A stretch of 64,000 nucleotides of DNA from Desmodus rotundus (GCF_022682495.2 NC_071388.1:180170528-180234527); one strand, 5' to 3'. Numbered from the stretch's first letter, positions 26,466 through 38,402 are shown. Numbers and translations are program-made. The notes: generated from the sequence alone by a model not told the origin.

Positions 26466-26726
26466 TATCTTGATTTGTCAGAGAACAAATCAGTTTTATC
26501 TGTTCATTTTGTGGTTTAGTGTCATAGGTATTTTAGAAAACATAATTTATATTTCCTCATGCAATTATATATGAAATTAAATCATCTCACTTTTCCAGAA
26601 GCATCAAAATATTTCAGATTAAGTAGAATGCACTCGTAATGGCTTTGAAGTTCTCTTCCCTCAATCTACCACCAGAAGAAAATAAAGAAAGAAAAAAGAG
26701 GGGTAAATATGTAGCATTTTAGGGGT

Positions 26727-26825
26727 TTTTTAACTTTATTTTTATTGTTAGCACTGTTACAGATGTTCCCATTTCCTCCCTCTTTGCCCACCTACACCTG
26801 GATATATGCGGCATTTTAATGAGCT
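26727..26825. mobile_element. Possible bat-lineage interspersed repeat fragment
   Basis: TTTTTATTGTTAGCACTGTT followed by ACAGATGTTCCCATTTCC and CTCTTTGCCCACC resembles a text frequently repeated in bat genomes. I cannot name the family and the right edge is unclear. Confidence 0.35.
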
Positions 26826-26934
26826 GGTCTAGTTACATTAGGTCAGGTCTTGTGGAGGCTTTTATTTATACTTCTAATAATAACCCACTATCACAGTAAT
26901 ACCTAATCATGCCATAGAGAAGCAAGTAAGCCAC

Positions 26935-27175
26935 TGCTTGAAGAAGCAGAATAACTGGGTTTGAACATTTGAATCCTGACTTCATCATTTACTTGCTGTG
27001 TGCCCTAGGGTAACTCACTTAACCTCTCTGTGCCTCAGTTTCCTCAGCTGTAAAATGCAGATAATTGTACCTATGCCACACACAGTTTGTGAGCAACCAA
27101 TCAGTTAACGTATGCAACACAGTTACACAGTGCCTGGCACAGAGAAAGCTCTGTGGTCACCTGCATTATGATCGA
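26935..27175 (-). repeat. MIR, reverse orientation
   Basis: TAACTCACTTAACCTCTCTG then CCTCAGTTTCCTCAGCTGTA and AGTGCCTGGCACAGAGAAAG form a well-preserved reverse MIR. Confidence 0.88.
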
Positions 27176-27604
27176 CAAGGATAAATACACCACTCTTTTT
27201 TTTAAGGACTAAACATACATGAACATAACAAGACTTTGTCTCATTGACTAATACTGAGGCATTCCCATGGGACATAAGGGGGAAATTTCCTACTGATGGG
27301 TCCTTGATGGGTTGATAAATTGGTAATTTTAGTAAACTTCAAGGCAATGCAACCAAGATCCCTTATTAAGTGCTAAGCAACACCTCAGTCCCCTGGGGGC
27401 ATATGCCATTCATACAAGTGTTCTGATCCCCCTAATATCAGAGTAAGATATCTCTGATATGTATACTTTATAAAACGCTGGTTTCATATTTAAACCCTTC
27501 TTTCATAATAAGTTGATATTTTTGGGTACACGAGTACATTTATTAGATAACCTGAGTTATATATAAATCCTGACCAATCCCTGCTATGTCTGTTATAAAA
27601 CCCA

Positions 27605-27720
27605 CCTAAATATTTATTGAAAGCAAGTATTTCTCTGGATCCAAGGGACACCAATATAATCACATAGGAAAAGGGTGACCCCTGCCTCAGAGGACAGGCC
27701 CCGGGGGGAGCTGAATGACT
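27605..27720 (-). repeat. Possible L2 fragment, reverse orientation
   Basis: TTATTGAAAGCAAGTATTTC followed by GGGTGACCCCTGCCTCAGAG resembles an antisense L2 end. Low certainty. Confidence 0.35.
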
Positions 27721-27724
27721 CCAG

Positions 27725-28635
27725 GAATCACACAGAGGGAGACGACAGGAAGGGTACCAGCAACCTACTGGAAAGGGTGCGGGGTCAGTGCCCAGATACC
27801 TCTGAATTCTACCCAGGTCCCTCACACCTGCTGAGCTGCCGGACCAGTCTGAGAACTCTAAAATACCGAAGTGAGACAGAGGGATGCTCCTCTCTTTCCA
27901 TGCCCGGAGGATCCTAGGTCAGAAGCAAACCACCAAAAAAGACTGCAATCCATTACTCCTTCAAGCAGGGAGCTTTCACGATTTGTTTGACAAATTCCCT
28001 CCTCAGTGTCAGGCTGTCCTCAGTCAATTTAAAAACAGGAAAAACCTTCCCTAACAGTTCCCCCCCAAGAGTCTTTCATAAAATCTCCATCCCATTGCAC
28101 ATGGCAAAAACCAGAGGCTAAAACACAAACTGTCATCAGTCATTAATTCCGGGGACGTCTTTAACATGGGACTGTCATTGAGAAACTAGTAAACACTCAG
28201 GAACTAACCCACACAATGCTGTGTGAGTGTTTCTCAAAAAGGAGAAAGACCAAAATGTGGGTAAGAACAAAACTATTATAAAAACAAAGTATGAAATCAA
28301 TTAACTAAAGTTTCCTGAATGACACAATGTCTTCTTACTCTTCTCCCACATTAAAAAACTTAACTCTTTCCCACAAAGCAGGGAAAAAAGAAAGCAAGTC
28401 AATGTCAAATTTAAAAATAATAATAACTGGCCTTTCACCTGCAATGAATCAAGTGGGAGAAATATGCTCTCACACAGATGATGGAGTAAGCCTCTCCGTA
28501 CTGCACGGGAGGACAAGCGTGTGTCCTTACCTCCTAATGCTCTGCTCTCGCTCTAAAGCTTTCTAGGTAGAAAACGCATGGTTTACATTTGATTTGAAAA
28601 CCAAAAGCTTCCCTATTAGTTAGTATTATAAGTGA
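27725..28635. other. Intronic DNA, nothing recognised
   Basis: Unique sequence; no gene or clear repeat. Confidence 0.5.
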
Positions 28636-28639
28636 TATT

Positions 28640-28890
28640 AAATAATCTGTAAATCATACATTATAATGTTAAGTGGAAAACCAAAATACTACACACATAT
28701 GACCTCACCAATGTAAAAGAACACCTGGAATTCTAAGCAAGAACACCTTAGAATTATAATGTTACCTGCGGTTATATCTAGGTGGTTGGTCCATGGGAGG
28801 GTTTTGTGTTCTTCCCACTTTTTCTGTATTTTTTAGTTTTCTATTACTAATAAGCATTAGTCTTTTACTAGAAAAATATTTCTCTAATTT
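28640..28890 (+). mobile_element. Old L1M-type 3' end fragment
   Basis: It shows GTTAAGTGGAAAACCAAAATAC, TTATATCTAGGTGG and CTTTTTCTGTATTTTTTAG, the order found in ancient L1 3' ends. Diverged and truncated. Confidence 0.6.
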
Positions 28891-29144
28891 ATAAGTGTAT
28901 AAGGAGCTCAAATATTCAAAAATGGGATCTAATAAAATAAATTCTCATATTCATAAAACACCATCCCAAAACAGCAAGTTCAATTTTGTTATTTAAACTC
29001 AAAACAAGCTTCCCACTCAATTTAAAAATATATATGCTAACCATTCCAAAATGTCAATCCTTGGTTTATGACTAAAAAATATACTTACTACCAGTTTGAA
29101 TGGCCTAAATTGAAAGACTACAAATATAATGCCACTAGATGGGA

Positions 29145-29335
29145 CGTTGGTTAAATACACATTCTCTGGAGCCAGTTTCTGGTCCCAAAAAGCTATTTAC
29201 CTCTCCAAGTCTCAATCTAGTCATTGGTAAAATGTGGACGATAATATTAAGTACCTCATGGGGTGAGTATGAGGACTGAATGTTAAGTACCTAGAACAGC
29301 ACCTTCTATATAATAAAGAAGCACTAAGTAAATAT
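29145..29335 (-). repeat. MIR, reverse orientation
   Basis: TTTACCTCTCCAAGTCTCAA, GGTAAAATGTGGACGATAAT and GTATGAGGACTGAATG match a reverse MIR. Confidence 0.7.
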
Positions 29336-29734
29336 TAATGCTTAATATTAATTCATTAATAATATTAATTTTATTAAATGTATTCATAGCATGTCTGTTA
29401 CGTAAAAAATTTTCAGTGTCTGTTACAAAATCTAAACCATGGCTTAATATAAGTTAATTCTGACAATGCTGCATTTGCCCCATTCCAAATATGAGTTAAA
29501 CCACATAGGTAAATTTTCCAGAAAACTCAGGCTTACCCTTTTAAGTGCCTACGTCATGTATTTTTCATCCTTGAAACCCATTCAAAACCTTCGATTTTGT
29601 TCTCGCTAAGCAGCTACTATATAGAAGCCTAAATTTGCCAAATTTAGACAAGATGGAGAGAACAGGGCCAACCTATGTATAATATAATATCAGGCCCTAC
29701 CTAACATTTTATTATATATTTATGGCTTATTTTC

Positions 29735-29880
29735 TATGTCCCCTGCTGGAACGTAAGTATCCTGAGGGCAGTGGCATCATGTATTTGACCCTTTGCTGTT
29801 TCCCCGACATCAAGAACAACAGCGTCTGACACATAGTAGGCACTCAATCGACGCTTGTTCAGTGAGTAAATAAAATGATT
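29735..29880 (+). repeat. L2 LINE 3' end
   Basis: GAACGTAAGTATCCTGAGGG, CTGTTTCCCCGACATCAAGA and CACATAGTAGGCACTCAATC are close to the L2 3' terminus. Confidence 0.82.
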
Positions 29881-29884
29881 ATGT

Positions 29885-30050
29885 GGGAGGAAATCAGAAA
29901 ATTCAGATGCAATCTTTAAAATTTTCTTTGTCGATCTCCTCTCCATAAAATGGGAACAATAAAACTCAACCACATTTCTTCCATTGTTGCTCAAAAGGCT
30001 AAATAAAGTGCTTTCTTTCCCAAAAATTTTGATATATCTTCCATTGCAGA
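29885..30050 (-). repeat. MIR-like fragment, reverse orientation
   Basis: TCTCCTCTCCATAAAATGGG, ACAATAAAACTCAACCAC and GGCTAAATAAAGTGC resemble a reverse MIR. It follows the L2 end. A 132-codon minus-strand open frame spans both and is repeat-derived. Confidence 0.45.
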
Positions 30051-30054
30051 GTAT

Positions 30055-30675
30055 CTCCAGCAGGTCCCCTTTGAAAGAATCCTCCCCAGCATCCCAAGGA
30101 ATCAGTGTATTCATAATAACAACACATGACATTTAGAATTGTTCTTTATTACTGTGGCTCTGAAGCATAATTTTAAAAAATACAAAAAAGAAAAAAAACC
30201 CATTTGAAATTGGTAAAACTGGTCAGTTTTTGATCTGGAACAGACTGCCCTCTCAACTCCTCCCCGGATGGTGGGCCCAGCTTTCATCTCTGAGATTATT
30301 AGGCCTTGTAGAGCCAAATCGGTGAGGGCAGAGGTCTGACTGTGCTATGAGCTTCCCAGCTGCTCATTCTCTGATTTACAAAATTGACAGAAAGAGTATG
30401 TCTGATGTATCTCTCTGCCTAGCCGGAGCTGGGGGCTGCGATGAACCTTGGGTGCCGAGTATTTGCATATAGCCTGCAGCAATCTTTTCCAACCTGGGCA
30501 ACAAGCTTGTAAAACAGTAGGGCAGATTGCTGTTCTGTCCTGGGTGATAGATAGTTACTTCTTCACACCAAAAAGGAGCAGACAGATAGAGGAAAACCTT
30601 TGTGTTTTTTTCTCACTGGTGCACAAATAATGTTGCCACCTACTGCTTTTGAGCAAGCAAATGGTATGCACTGGA
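30055..30675. other. Intronic DNA, nothing recognised
   Basis: Unique sequence; no gene or clear repeat. Confidence 0.5.
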
Positions 30676-30679
30676 GAGC

Positions 30680-30800
30680 CTTGACTAAGGCTGTAGTTCT
30701 CAAAGCTTCCAACACACACACACACACACACACACACACAGCATTTCAAAAGCACTGGTTCAGATGCTCATCACAATCACATGTAATTTATTTGGCACCT
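30680..30800. mobile_element. Possible MER5-like fragment interrupted by a CA repeat
   Basis: GGCTGTAGTTCTCAAAGCTTCC resembles a MER5-type end. It is followed by the dinucleotide run and then GGTTCAGATGCTCATCACAATC. Weak support. Confidence 0.35.
30712..30740 (+). repeat. (AC)n microsatellite
   Basis: 29 bases of uninterrupted AC dinucleotides. Confidence 0.95.
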
Positions 30801-31391
30801 CGGAAACCAAAACAAAGTGCCCATGAATGAACAAATGGCCCGCTGAATGCTTTCACCCCTGCCTCCTATAGCCTCCTATAGTCACTATTGAGCTTGTCCT
30901 GTGTCACAAGACAGAAGAGATCCCTGACATTTCAGGGTACCACGTCATGTGCCAACTTACCTAAATAAGTAATAAACTCTCCACTTACCGATACGATGCA
31001 GATGAATGAATTAATAGAGCACTGACATCCCATAAGGATTTTAAATTACAATAACATTGTATGAGAAAATTTGGACAAAGTATAAATGTAAAATGTACAG
31101 TAAAATAAAAAGTGAAAGAACAGAAATTCTGAAATTTCACAATTTTGCAAAGAAATAACTCAAGTTATAAGGTCTAGATGACAGAGCTCTTATCCATACT
31201 TTTTTTTAAAAGTAAGCAGGAAGGTTTTTAAAAGCAGTTTAATATTGCAAAATGTTCTGTGGCCAAGAATTTTTTTACTGTCTATCATGAATGTCAAAAT
31301 AGACTTTACTTAGGACTTGGAATATGATGACATAGCACCGAGACTCAGAGTTGTTATCAGTGGAGTGCTTTAAATACAAGAATCTACCAGA

Positions 31392-31619
31392 GTCCTGGCT
31401 GGTGTGGCTCAGTGGACTGAGTGCCAGTCTGTGCCCCCAAAGTTCACTGGTTCAATTCCCAGTCAGGACACATCCCTGGGTTGTCAGCCAGGTCCCCAGC
31501 TGGGGGCCTGAGAGAGACAACAGATACATTATCTTTCACATATTGGTGTTTTTCTCCTTCTCTTTCTCCCTCCCTTCCCCTCTCTCTAAAAGATAAATTT
31601 TTAAAATCTTAAAAAAAAA
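31392..31619 (+). mobile_element. Ves-type tRNA-derived SINE
   Basis: It begins GTCCTGGCTGGTGTGGCTCAG, has box B-like GGTTCAATTCCC, a TCTCTCC-rich 3' part and a poly(A) tail. It is flanked by perfect 13-14-base duplications (AAGAATCTACCAGA at 31378-31391 and 31620-31633). It lies in the SATB2 intron, opposite in orientation to the gene. Confidence 0.93.
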
Positions 31620-31634
31620 AAGAATCTACCAGAA

Positions 31635-33800
31635 AGGTAACAGCACTGCTCTATTGTAGCATTTGTAAGTGTGTTAATGAATGTGCTTTTTACCAAATGA
31701 GTTCTTTGAATGGAATCTGTACTACATCTTCTTAAACACAAAAGCCTGGGTCAGTAGCATATGACTCTACCTTGCATTTCAAGTCCATACAGTAATGAGA
31801 GGCAGTTATACTTTAGAAGAGAATGGGATAAAAAATTAATCACAGTATAAAATTTTATCAGTATCACCAATTTTAGGTTGTAGGTTACCTACTCATAACT
31901 CCTCAAAGCTATATATTTTTAATGGGACATTCTTTAAATATTAAATAAAAGCTGTATATCACTGTGAGTCAATCTGTTTAACCCAAATCATTTTGCATGA
32001 ATGACAAAACACAGAACATAAATGATCAGCCTCCTGCAAGCCATGGGCACGAATGCCTAAATTCTAAGAAGGAGGATTTTAAGTAGTTTAAAAAAAACAC
32101 CAAAGCTAATTACCACCATGGCCAATTGCCCCAAACACAACAGCTAACTGAGAACATTACTAAATACTTCTCTTATCATGGAAGAAATAACGAGTTAGAA
32201 TTTTTAATGAATTATTTCTAATTATGTGATTTTTTTGAATGGGCAGATAGAAATTGCAGGGCCAGAAGTAAAGTAAAATAATATTTTTTTCACAGCCCTT
32301 AGAGGTTTTTATCAAATGCTTCCTACTCAACTCCGAGACATCCAGCAATCAAGTCAGATGGGGTCCTCTCACTCCACAAAGCTACACAGAGACGCAAACT
32401 CTATCAGCTGACTTTCATGCAAGCTGTGATTACATCTTTACATAGATGTTCAGAATAACACACATTTATGACAATGTAAACAAATATAAGAAATACAGAA
32501 CTATAAACATTTGTATTAGATATTTTCTTAAGCATATAATAGATAAGGAAGATAAGCAATATTTTTTGTTTGGCAGAAGTGGTGTTTCAGGTTTTGCTGC
32601 GTGCCAATGAACAAATATATGTGTTCACACACATATATGACAATTTAATTTTATGAAGCCAAGGAGGGAAAAGTATAGGGGGCTTGTTAGAGATTTGTGT
32701 CGGCCCAGTCAGCCTTTCACACTTTGGCCCGTCCAGCTCTAATGAGGGTTGAAATACAGTTAACAGCAATTTTGGGTAGCTTTTTTAGCTCTTTTTTGAG
32801 AGCCACGGAATTTTTGTAAAAGCAGCTTGTTTGTTAAAAGTTTGCTCCGAGGCCTAAAATTTCTAAATATGCGCCTTTTTTCAACATTGCCCTTATAAAG
32901 AAAAAACTGCCAAGAGTATCCCAAACATGAGCATTTAATTAAAGAAGGAAAAGTAGAAAAAAAAAGAAAGAGAGCCAAGGAAAGAAACCAAAGAAGCAAG
33001 ACAAGGCAAGGGATCATTTTAAACATTTTCAATAGGGAGAATGTCAAACTTTCAGACCATGAAAAACTCGGCTCCAGACAACATATGTCTTTTAACCATC
33101 CTCCCTCAAGAAAAAGTGTGATTTTTTTAAATTTGTTTCCAAGGTTATGATTGAGCTTACTAATTGCTTATTTGAAACCATAGTATTTGCAGTACTTATA
33201 GGGTTAGAATTGACATTAAGTTTAGCAAAACGAAAAATAGTTCTGCATTAATTTGCAGCAAACATATGTTTAAAATTTTTTTTTAATTTAAGAACATGAG
33301 AAACACATAGATTCAAAGACTTGGTGCATCAACCAAGTACAATACACAAATCTGTATGGCTCCTGATCTGAATAAGCAAATGCTAGAAACAAATTATAAA
33401 ACAATAGGAAAATTTGAATCTTGACTAGATATTTCATGATTTTAAGGAATTACTTTTAAAAAAATCATACTAGTACTGTGGTTATGTTTTTAAAATAAGC
33501 TTTATCTTTAAGAGAGACTGGGTAAAATATTTGCAGATAAAATATGAGGTCTAGAATGAGCTTTAAAATAATCTAGTGGGGGAGAAGTGAGAAATGGGTG
33601 GAGGGAGCAACGAAACAAGATTGACCATGAATTGTTAATTTTAAGTGATGAGTTCCTGAGCATGTAATACGCTAGTCTCTCTACTTTGTATACGTCGCTT
33701 GTTTCCATAATAAAACATTTTAGAGATTTAAGAACAGAGCATTTCAAGTGCTAAACAATTTAAAATGAAAGTGTACTCATTTTTAATGATAAAATTTACT
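31635..33800. other. Repeat-poor AT-rich intronic DNA
   Basis: Nothing recognised between two Ves SINEs. Confidence 0.5.
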
Positions 33801-33815
33801 TTAAAAGTTGTTTCT

Positions 33816-34018
33816 GCCCTGGCTGGTGTAGCTCAGTGGGTTGAGTGCTGGCCTGTGGAGCAAAGGGTTGCTGGTTTGATTCCCAGTCAGGGCACATGCC
33901 TGGGTTGTGGGCCAGGTCCCCAGTTGGGGGTATGTGAGAGGCAACCACACACTGATGTTTCTTTCCCTCTCTTCCTCCCTTCTCCCTCTCTAAAAATAAA
34001 TAAATAAAATCTTTTTAA
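33816..34018 (+). mobile_element. Ves-type tRNA-derived SINE
   Basis: It starts GCCCTGGCTGGTGTAGCTCAG (Pol III box A region), has the box B-like GGTTTGATTCCC, then GTCAGGGCACATGCCTGGG, a pyrimidine-rich 3' part and an A-rich tail. This is the Ves SINE consensus of yangochiropteran bats as I know it. Flanking duplications AAAAGTTGTTTCT (33803-33815) and AAAAGTAGTTTCT (34019-34031) differ by one base, indicating target-primed insertion. Confidence 0.93.
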
Positions 34019-34031
34019 AAAAGTAGTTTCT

Positions 34032-34750
34032 ATGTAAAGTTCTTCCCAATAAAATGCTAGCTCATTGGAAAGTTTATAATAATAAGTTTATAATATATAA
34101 AATAATTAAAAATAAATAATAAAAAATTAAGCCATTCCTTTTTATATAAATATCCTTACTACTTTGGTTTTAAATCTTATTCTATTTATTTATTCTTATC
34201 CTTGTTTCTATAAACTAGAAATTATCCTCCCTACACACAATGCATTCAAACAGATAAGGTCAAGATAAATACTGACAAAGTATCTCTAAGTTTTGACCAG
34301 AAGAATTCAGATCCCAGTAGTCCCATGAGTACCTTTTGAATAACTACCTTTTATGATTCTAAAAGTTCTTACTGGGGTGTTCTGCCGCTGTAAGCATAGC
34401 CAAACATCGAGTATGGAATGATGACATGGAATGATCTGGAAATGGTAATAGCTGATCAATAAGGAGTCAAATTACATTTCCATTCTGATAAAAACACTTA
34501 ATTCATGAATGGGGGCCAACCTCCCAATGATGCCAAGAAAAAAATCCTTCATGGATAAGGTTCACCAAACTTTTCATTCAATCAAGAAACACATTGTGCT
34601 ATGTATCACTCTGTTAGGAGGAAACAAAATAGCTCCCGTTCACAAGTCCAAATCTAATTATTAAAGAAAGTAAACTGGCACTTTCTAGGAAGGCATACAC
34701 TATTTCTTCAGGGTAATAAATAATACCAAGTTCATTTATTCATTCTTCCA
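34032..34750. other. AT-rich intronic DNA
   Basis: It includes an AT-rich low-complexity stretch at about 34077-34130 (TTTATAATAATAAGTTTATAA); nothing else is recognised. Confidence 0.5.
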
Positions 34751-34911
34751 ACATGTACTGAAGGCCTACAAGTGCCATCGACGTTCCATGAAAGCAAGAT
34801 TTTCTTCTTCAGTTCGTTATCACCAGAACCTAGAACAGTGGCTGGCACCTGGTAGGCATTTAATTCTGCTGAACTAATTATTTTCATGATCACAATTACT
34901 AATTAATAATT
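34751..34911 (+). repeat. L2 3' end, first copy of a local duplication
   Basis: CCAGAACCTAGAACAGTGGC and TGGTAGGCATTTAATTCTGC are L2-terminal. The sequence from ACATGTACTGAA to CAATTACTAA recurs about 750 bases downstream, including parts outside the L2 consensus. Confidence 0.7.
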
Positions 34912-35068
34912 TGAAGAAATGATTTTCTAAGAGCTTAAGAGTTTCACCAATAAAAATCCAAGCCAACAAAAGGCCTATTTTTAAAATGGAGACAACCAGG
35001 GACAGAAGTGGCAAGTAAATAGCTTTCTTTTAATGAGGAAAAAAAGCAAGAGTTTTCTAGAACTTTTA

Positions 35069-35273
35069 CAGATTTTATTTACTTATTGTTAGAGAGAGGG
35101 GAATGAAGAGAGAAAGAGAGGGAGAGAAACATTGATGTGAGCTTGCCTCTCTCGCACGCCCCCATCTGCGGACCTGGCCTGCAACCCAGGCACGTGCCCT
35201 GACTGGGAATCCAACAGAGGACCTTTTGGTTTACACACCGACACTCAATCCACTGAGCCACACCAACCAGGGC
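35069..35273 (-). mobile_element. Ves-type SINE, reverse orientation
   Basis: The plus strand reads the SINE backwards, ending CACACCAACCAGGGC, with the complement of the box B region (GGGAATCCAAC) and a T-rich stretch (the tail) at the left. It is flanked by a perfect 21-base duplication at 35048-35068 and 35274-35294. It lies between the two copies of a diverged L2-containing duplication. Confidence 0.93.
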
Positions 35274-35512
35274 AAGAGTTTTCTAGAACTTTTAACCCAT
35301 CATTTCTATCTTGCCATCTACTTTTAAAAACTAACAGGAGGACAAGGAATTCCTAAGTATTTTTTCAGGAATAAAATGGACATTTAATCATAAACTAGCA
35401 CCAAAATTATAAACAAATTTTATGTGTATTTCTATTCTTTGAACCTAAGTATTAGATATTTTGAGCATAAAGGGACAAAAATCAACTAATAATCTATACA
35501 CTAAACTTTTCA

Positions 35513-35654
35513 CATGTAACTGAACTACCAAATGGAAGCTTCATAAATGCAAGATTTTTTTTTCAGTTTTTTATCCCCAGAACCTAGAATAGTGACTGGC
35601 ACGTGGCAGGCACTTACACTGCTGAATTAATTATTTTAAAGATTAGAATTACTA
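35513..35654 (+). repeat. L2 3' end, second copy of a local duplication
   Basis: CCAGAACCTAGAATAGTGAC, GGCACGTGGCAGGCACTTAC and CTGCTGAATTAATTATTTT parallel the copy at 34751, with a small deletion near 35535. Confidence 0.7.
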
Positions 35655-35910
35655 AGCAATATGCTTTATTTTCATATCAGTAATCATTTTGGCCTCGTAA
35701 GCAAGAATTGAATAATTGTATATTTGAATTACTCAACCTTCAACAGATAATAACTATTAGGTTTGTTTTGTTTGTTTGTTTACTTCTTTGTTTTTAATGA
35801 GGTCTGTCTCACTTAACCTTGAAAAAGTATCTCTATGTATAATTTATCATTATCAAATAAATATAATTATTATTTATTTCAAAAGCACCCCACCCAAAAA
35901 GTCCTAACTT

Positions 35911-35941
35911 GTGCTTCCTTCAGCAGCACATATACAAAAAA
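35911..35941 (+). pseudogene. U6 snRNA 5' fragment (truncated pseudogene)
   Basis: GTGCTTCCTTCAGCAGCACA followed by TATAC and AAAA matches the first ~30 bases of U6 snRNA with about four substitutions. The match stops abruptly before CCTGCC and the rest of U6 is absent, so this is a truncated or chimeric retrocopy and not a working gene. No Pol III upstream elements are recognisable. Confidence 0.7.
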
Positions 35942-36104
35942 TCCTGCCTTTCAGGGCTTCTGTCAAAAAGTGGAGCCCAAGCATTAAATAAGAATCGAGT
36001 CTTCCCCAGCTCTGAGCTCTCCGGGGCCGGGTCTGCCACACGGGGGCCCGTGGCTGAGGACCCTGTCTCTGGGAGTGCATCACTGGGCTCAGCTCCTCCA
36101 CCCA

Positions 36105-36290
36105 TGAGCCTTGTACCACTGGGAAAGCTACTTCCCCTCTATATTTGCCTCGGTTTCCTCATCTGTGGAATGGGAAACACACCATTTACTTCAAAGAGCT
36201 GTTGTGAGAATTAAGTGACTTAGTAACTGCAAATCTTTAGAATAGTGCCTGACAGACAGTAATTGCTCAATTAATGTTACCTAGCACTAC
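36105..36290 (-). repeat. MIR, reverse orientation
   Basis: TCGGTTTCCTCATCTGTGGA, AGCTGTTGTGAGAATTAAGTG and TAGTGCCTGACAGACAGTAA match a reverse MIR. Confidence 0.85.
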
Positions 36291-36294
36291 TAAT

Positions 36295-38305
36295 AAGAAT
36301 CTAAGAAATCCCTTGGTTTTACATCATAGGGGCTTATTAATGACCTCTTGACTCTTTTTTAAAAACCTTAAACTGAAAAACAACAGAAATGCTTCTGTAC
36401 CATAAGTTTTCACATTTACAGATTAATTAGGGACAAAGTAAACTGATCACCAAACTTGGGGAATAAGGTAGAAATAACTTCCTGCTTTTTAAGAGAAGAA
36501 TTCACAGAAGTAGAATTGCATACTTATATGTTGTTTACTGATTAGAAAGAGGAGAAAATACCACTTAATCTCCCCACACTCTGTTGACATATTTCCTGTC
36601 TTTTTTTCTATGCATACATGTGAAATTTTATATAACTAAGACTGTATAAGGCACTCTGTTTGATTCACATAACATTATATTAAGTGCATTTTCCATCCAC
36701 ACTGGCAAGTACTAATAGCTACTTAAATTCATAGGATAAAAAACTCTGTCAACAATGTAGAGAGATCCATGGCTGTTACCAAAAGCCTTATTGAGCAGAA
36801 CTGAAAGAATGAAAAGAGAAGTAAGAAAAATAAAGGAAGTGATGACTTTATGTTGGGAAGGGAGTTTCTTCATGCCTCTTTTAAGAGGCTAGAAGACTTT
36901 TGATTCGGCAACATGGACTCATAGTCTACTGTATAATGTAAAATGTAATGGCTGCTCATTAGACCTTAGCCTACCTATTCTGGAAAAAGCAAAGAGCCTG
37001 CCATCTCTCAGCTTTTTGCATATGCCAAACAGCAGATCAGATGAATCCTGCATGTTATATCCTTGAGAATCACAGAGTTAACGGTGTATGTGCTGGGAAA
37101 TGCAGGGTTTGGGTAAATTAGAAGCATAGTGCCCATGATTTATTATAGTATCTCGTGTTTTTATCTCTCTTGGGTCCCCATATCTGGTTTGAAATAAAGA
37201 AGGTTACTATTAAAAAAGAAGGTAGGGATAGGAGTTGGAAATCCCTGAATTCGACTTTAGTGGAACTTCTATCATCCTTTAGAAGCAAATATCCTTTATC
37301 GATCTCTTGCGCTCACCTGAGAGAACGCCTGCCCAGAAAGCAAACTGACTATCCCCCACTCACAAGAACATGGGTCTGAGAAGTCCAAGGAGTATCACTC
37401 CAAAATGACGACACCGCAAACATATTTTCTTTTTTAAACGCAATCCAAATACTATTCCAGTTCAATTATTTGACACTCTTTTCTGGTCAAAATGAAAAAT
37501 CATGTTTCAAGAGCCTCAGTTTTTAAAATAGGCTCAAACAATCTGCTATCCTTGCAGCTTGGCTCTGCCCAACTTTTCCAGCACAGGAACAAGAGGCTCA
37601 GGTATACTCAGTTTCTATACTGCAAATGGATTTTCCAACGACTTCCCCGCCTTGGGAAAATTACCTGAACACCAACGAACATAACCAACACGAAACAAAA
37701 CAGAGGACTAGAGACGTGAAACCTCAGGCCTTGACTATGTAGTCCTATTTTGTTCTACTGCCTTTTCCAGCTTTTCCCCACTCTGCTGTTTGTCCCACAC
37801 ATGGACCACCACCTGTCTTACCACGAATTCTGTTTGTTCTATAACAAACACTCAGCAAACTGTACACATTTGACAGGAGAGATCTAATATTTTCATTTTA
37901 AAGTAAACAGTTTTAAGTTTTTCTATTTACCCAAATCAGAGATTGGTAGCCTCCTTTAAAACAAAATCAACAAACTGGGATTTTTGTTTCCCTCTGGGAG
38001 ATGACAGTACAGGATCTAATGATAAACCCTTTGCTTACCTACAAAATAAAGTATATCTGTGATCTAGAGTTCCTTCAGAATGTTGATTCAACTTGCTTAA
38101 AAGTGTAGTAGTTAGTAGTTTTTAACCATGGCTTTCAAAAACTTTGGGAAAGCAAATACGTGCTTTTGACTTTTCCACTGTTGAATCCTCCAGTGTAGAT
38201 GGTATTTCTTGCTAGTGCATCTCACCTGGACGTGCAGAACTCTTGGTTCATATCACTGAATGGAACAGTGTGGCTCCCTAGTGCGAATTTCCTGAGCGCC
38301 CCTTC
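36295..38305. other. Intronic DNA, nothing recognised
   Basis: Unique sequence; no gene or clear repeat. Confidence 0.5.
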
Positions 38306-38309
38306 CCTG

Positions 38310-38402
38310 AGCCTGTGCCAAGAATCAAATCTTGGCCACTTAGTGCTCTGTGCTCCACATGTGAGCTCACGGCGCGTTGAGCAGCCGTGCTAACTGAGAT
38401 GG
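38310..38402 (-). mobile_element. Possible diverged tRNA-derived SINE head
   Basis: The minus strand reads CTCAGTTAGCACGGC (box A-like) and, about 60 bases on, AGATTTGATTCTTGG (box B-like), the layout of a tRNA-derived promoter. The 3' body is not recognised. It could also be chance. Confidence 0.35.

Noticed and set aside
29734..30132. 132-codon minus-strand open frame
   Set aside because: It covers the antisense of an L2 3' end and a MIR-like fragment; the peptide is repeat-derived.
33765..34007. 80-codon open frame beginning before the Ves SINE (ALAGVAQWVECWPVEQRVAG)
   Set aside because: The peptide is the translated SINE; the same peptide text appears in the reverse Ves copy at 35079-35261.
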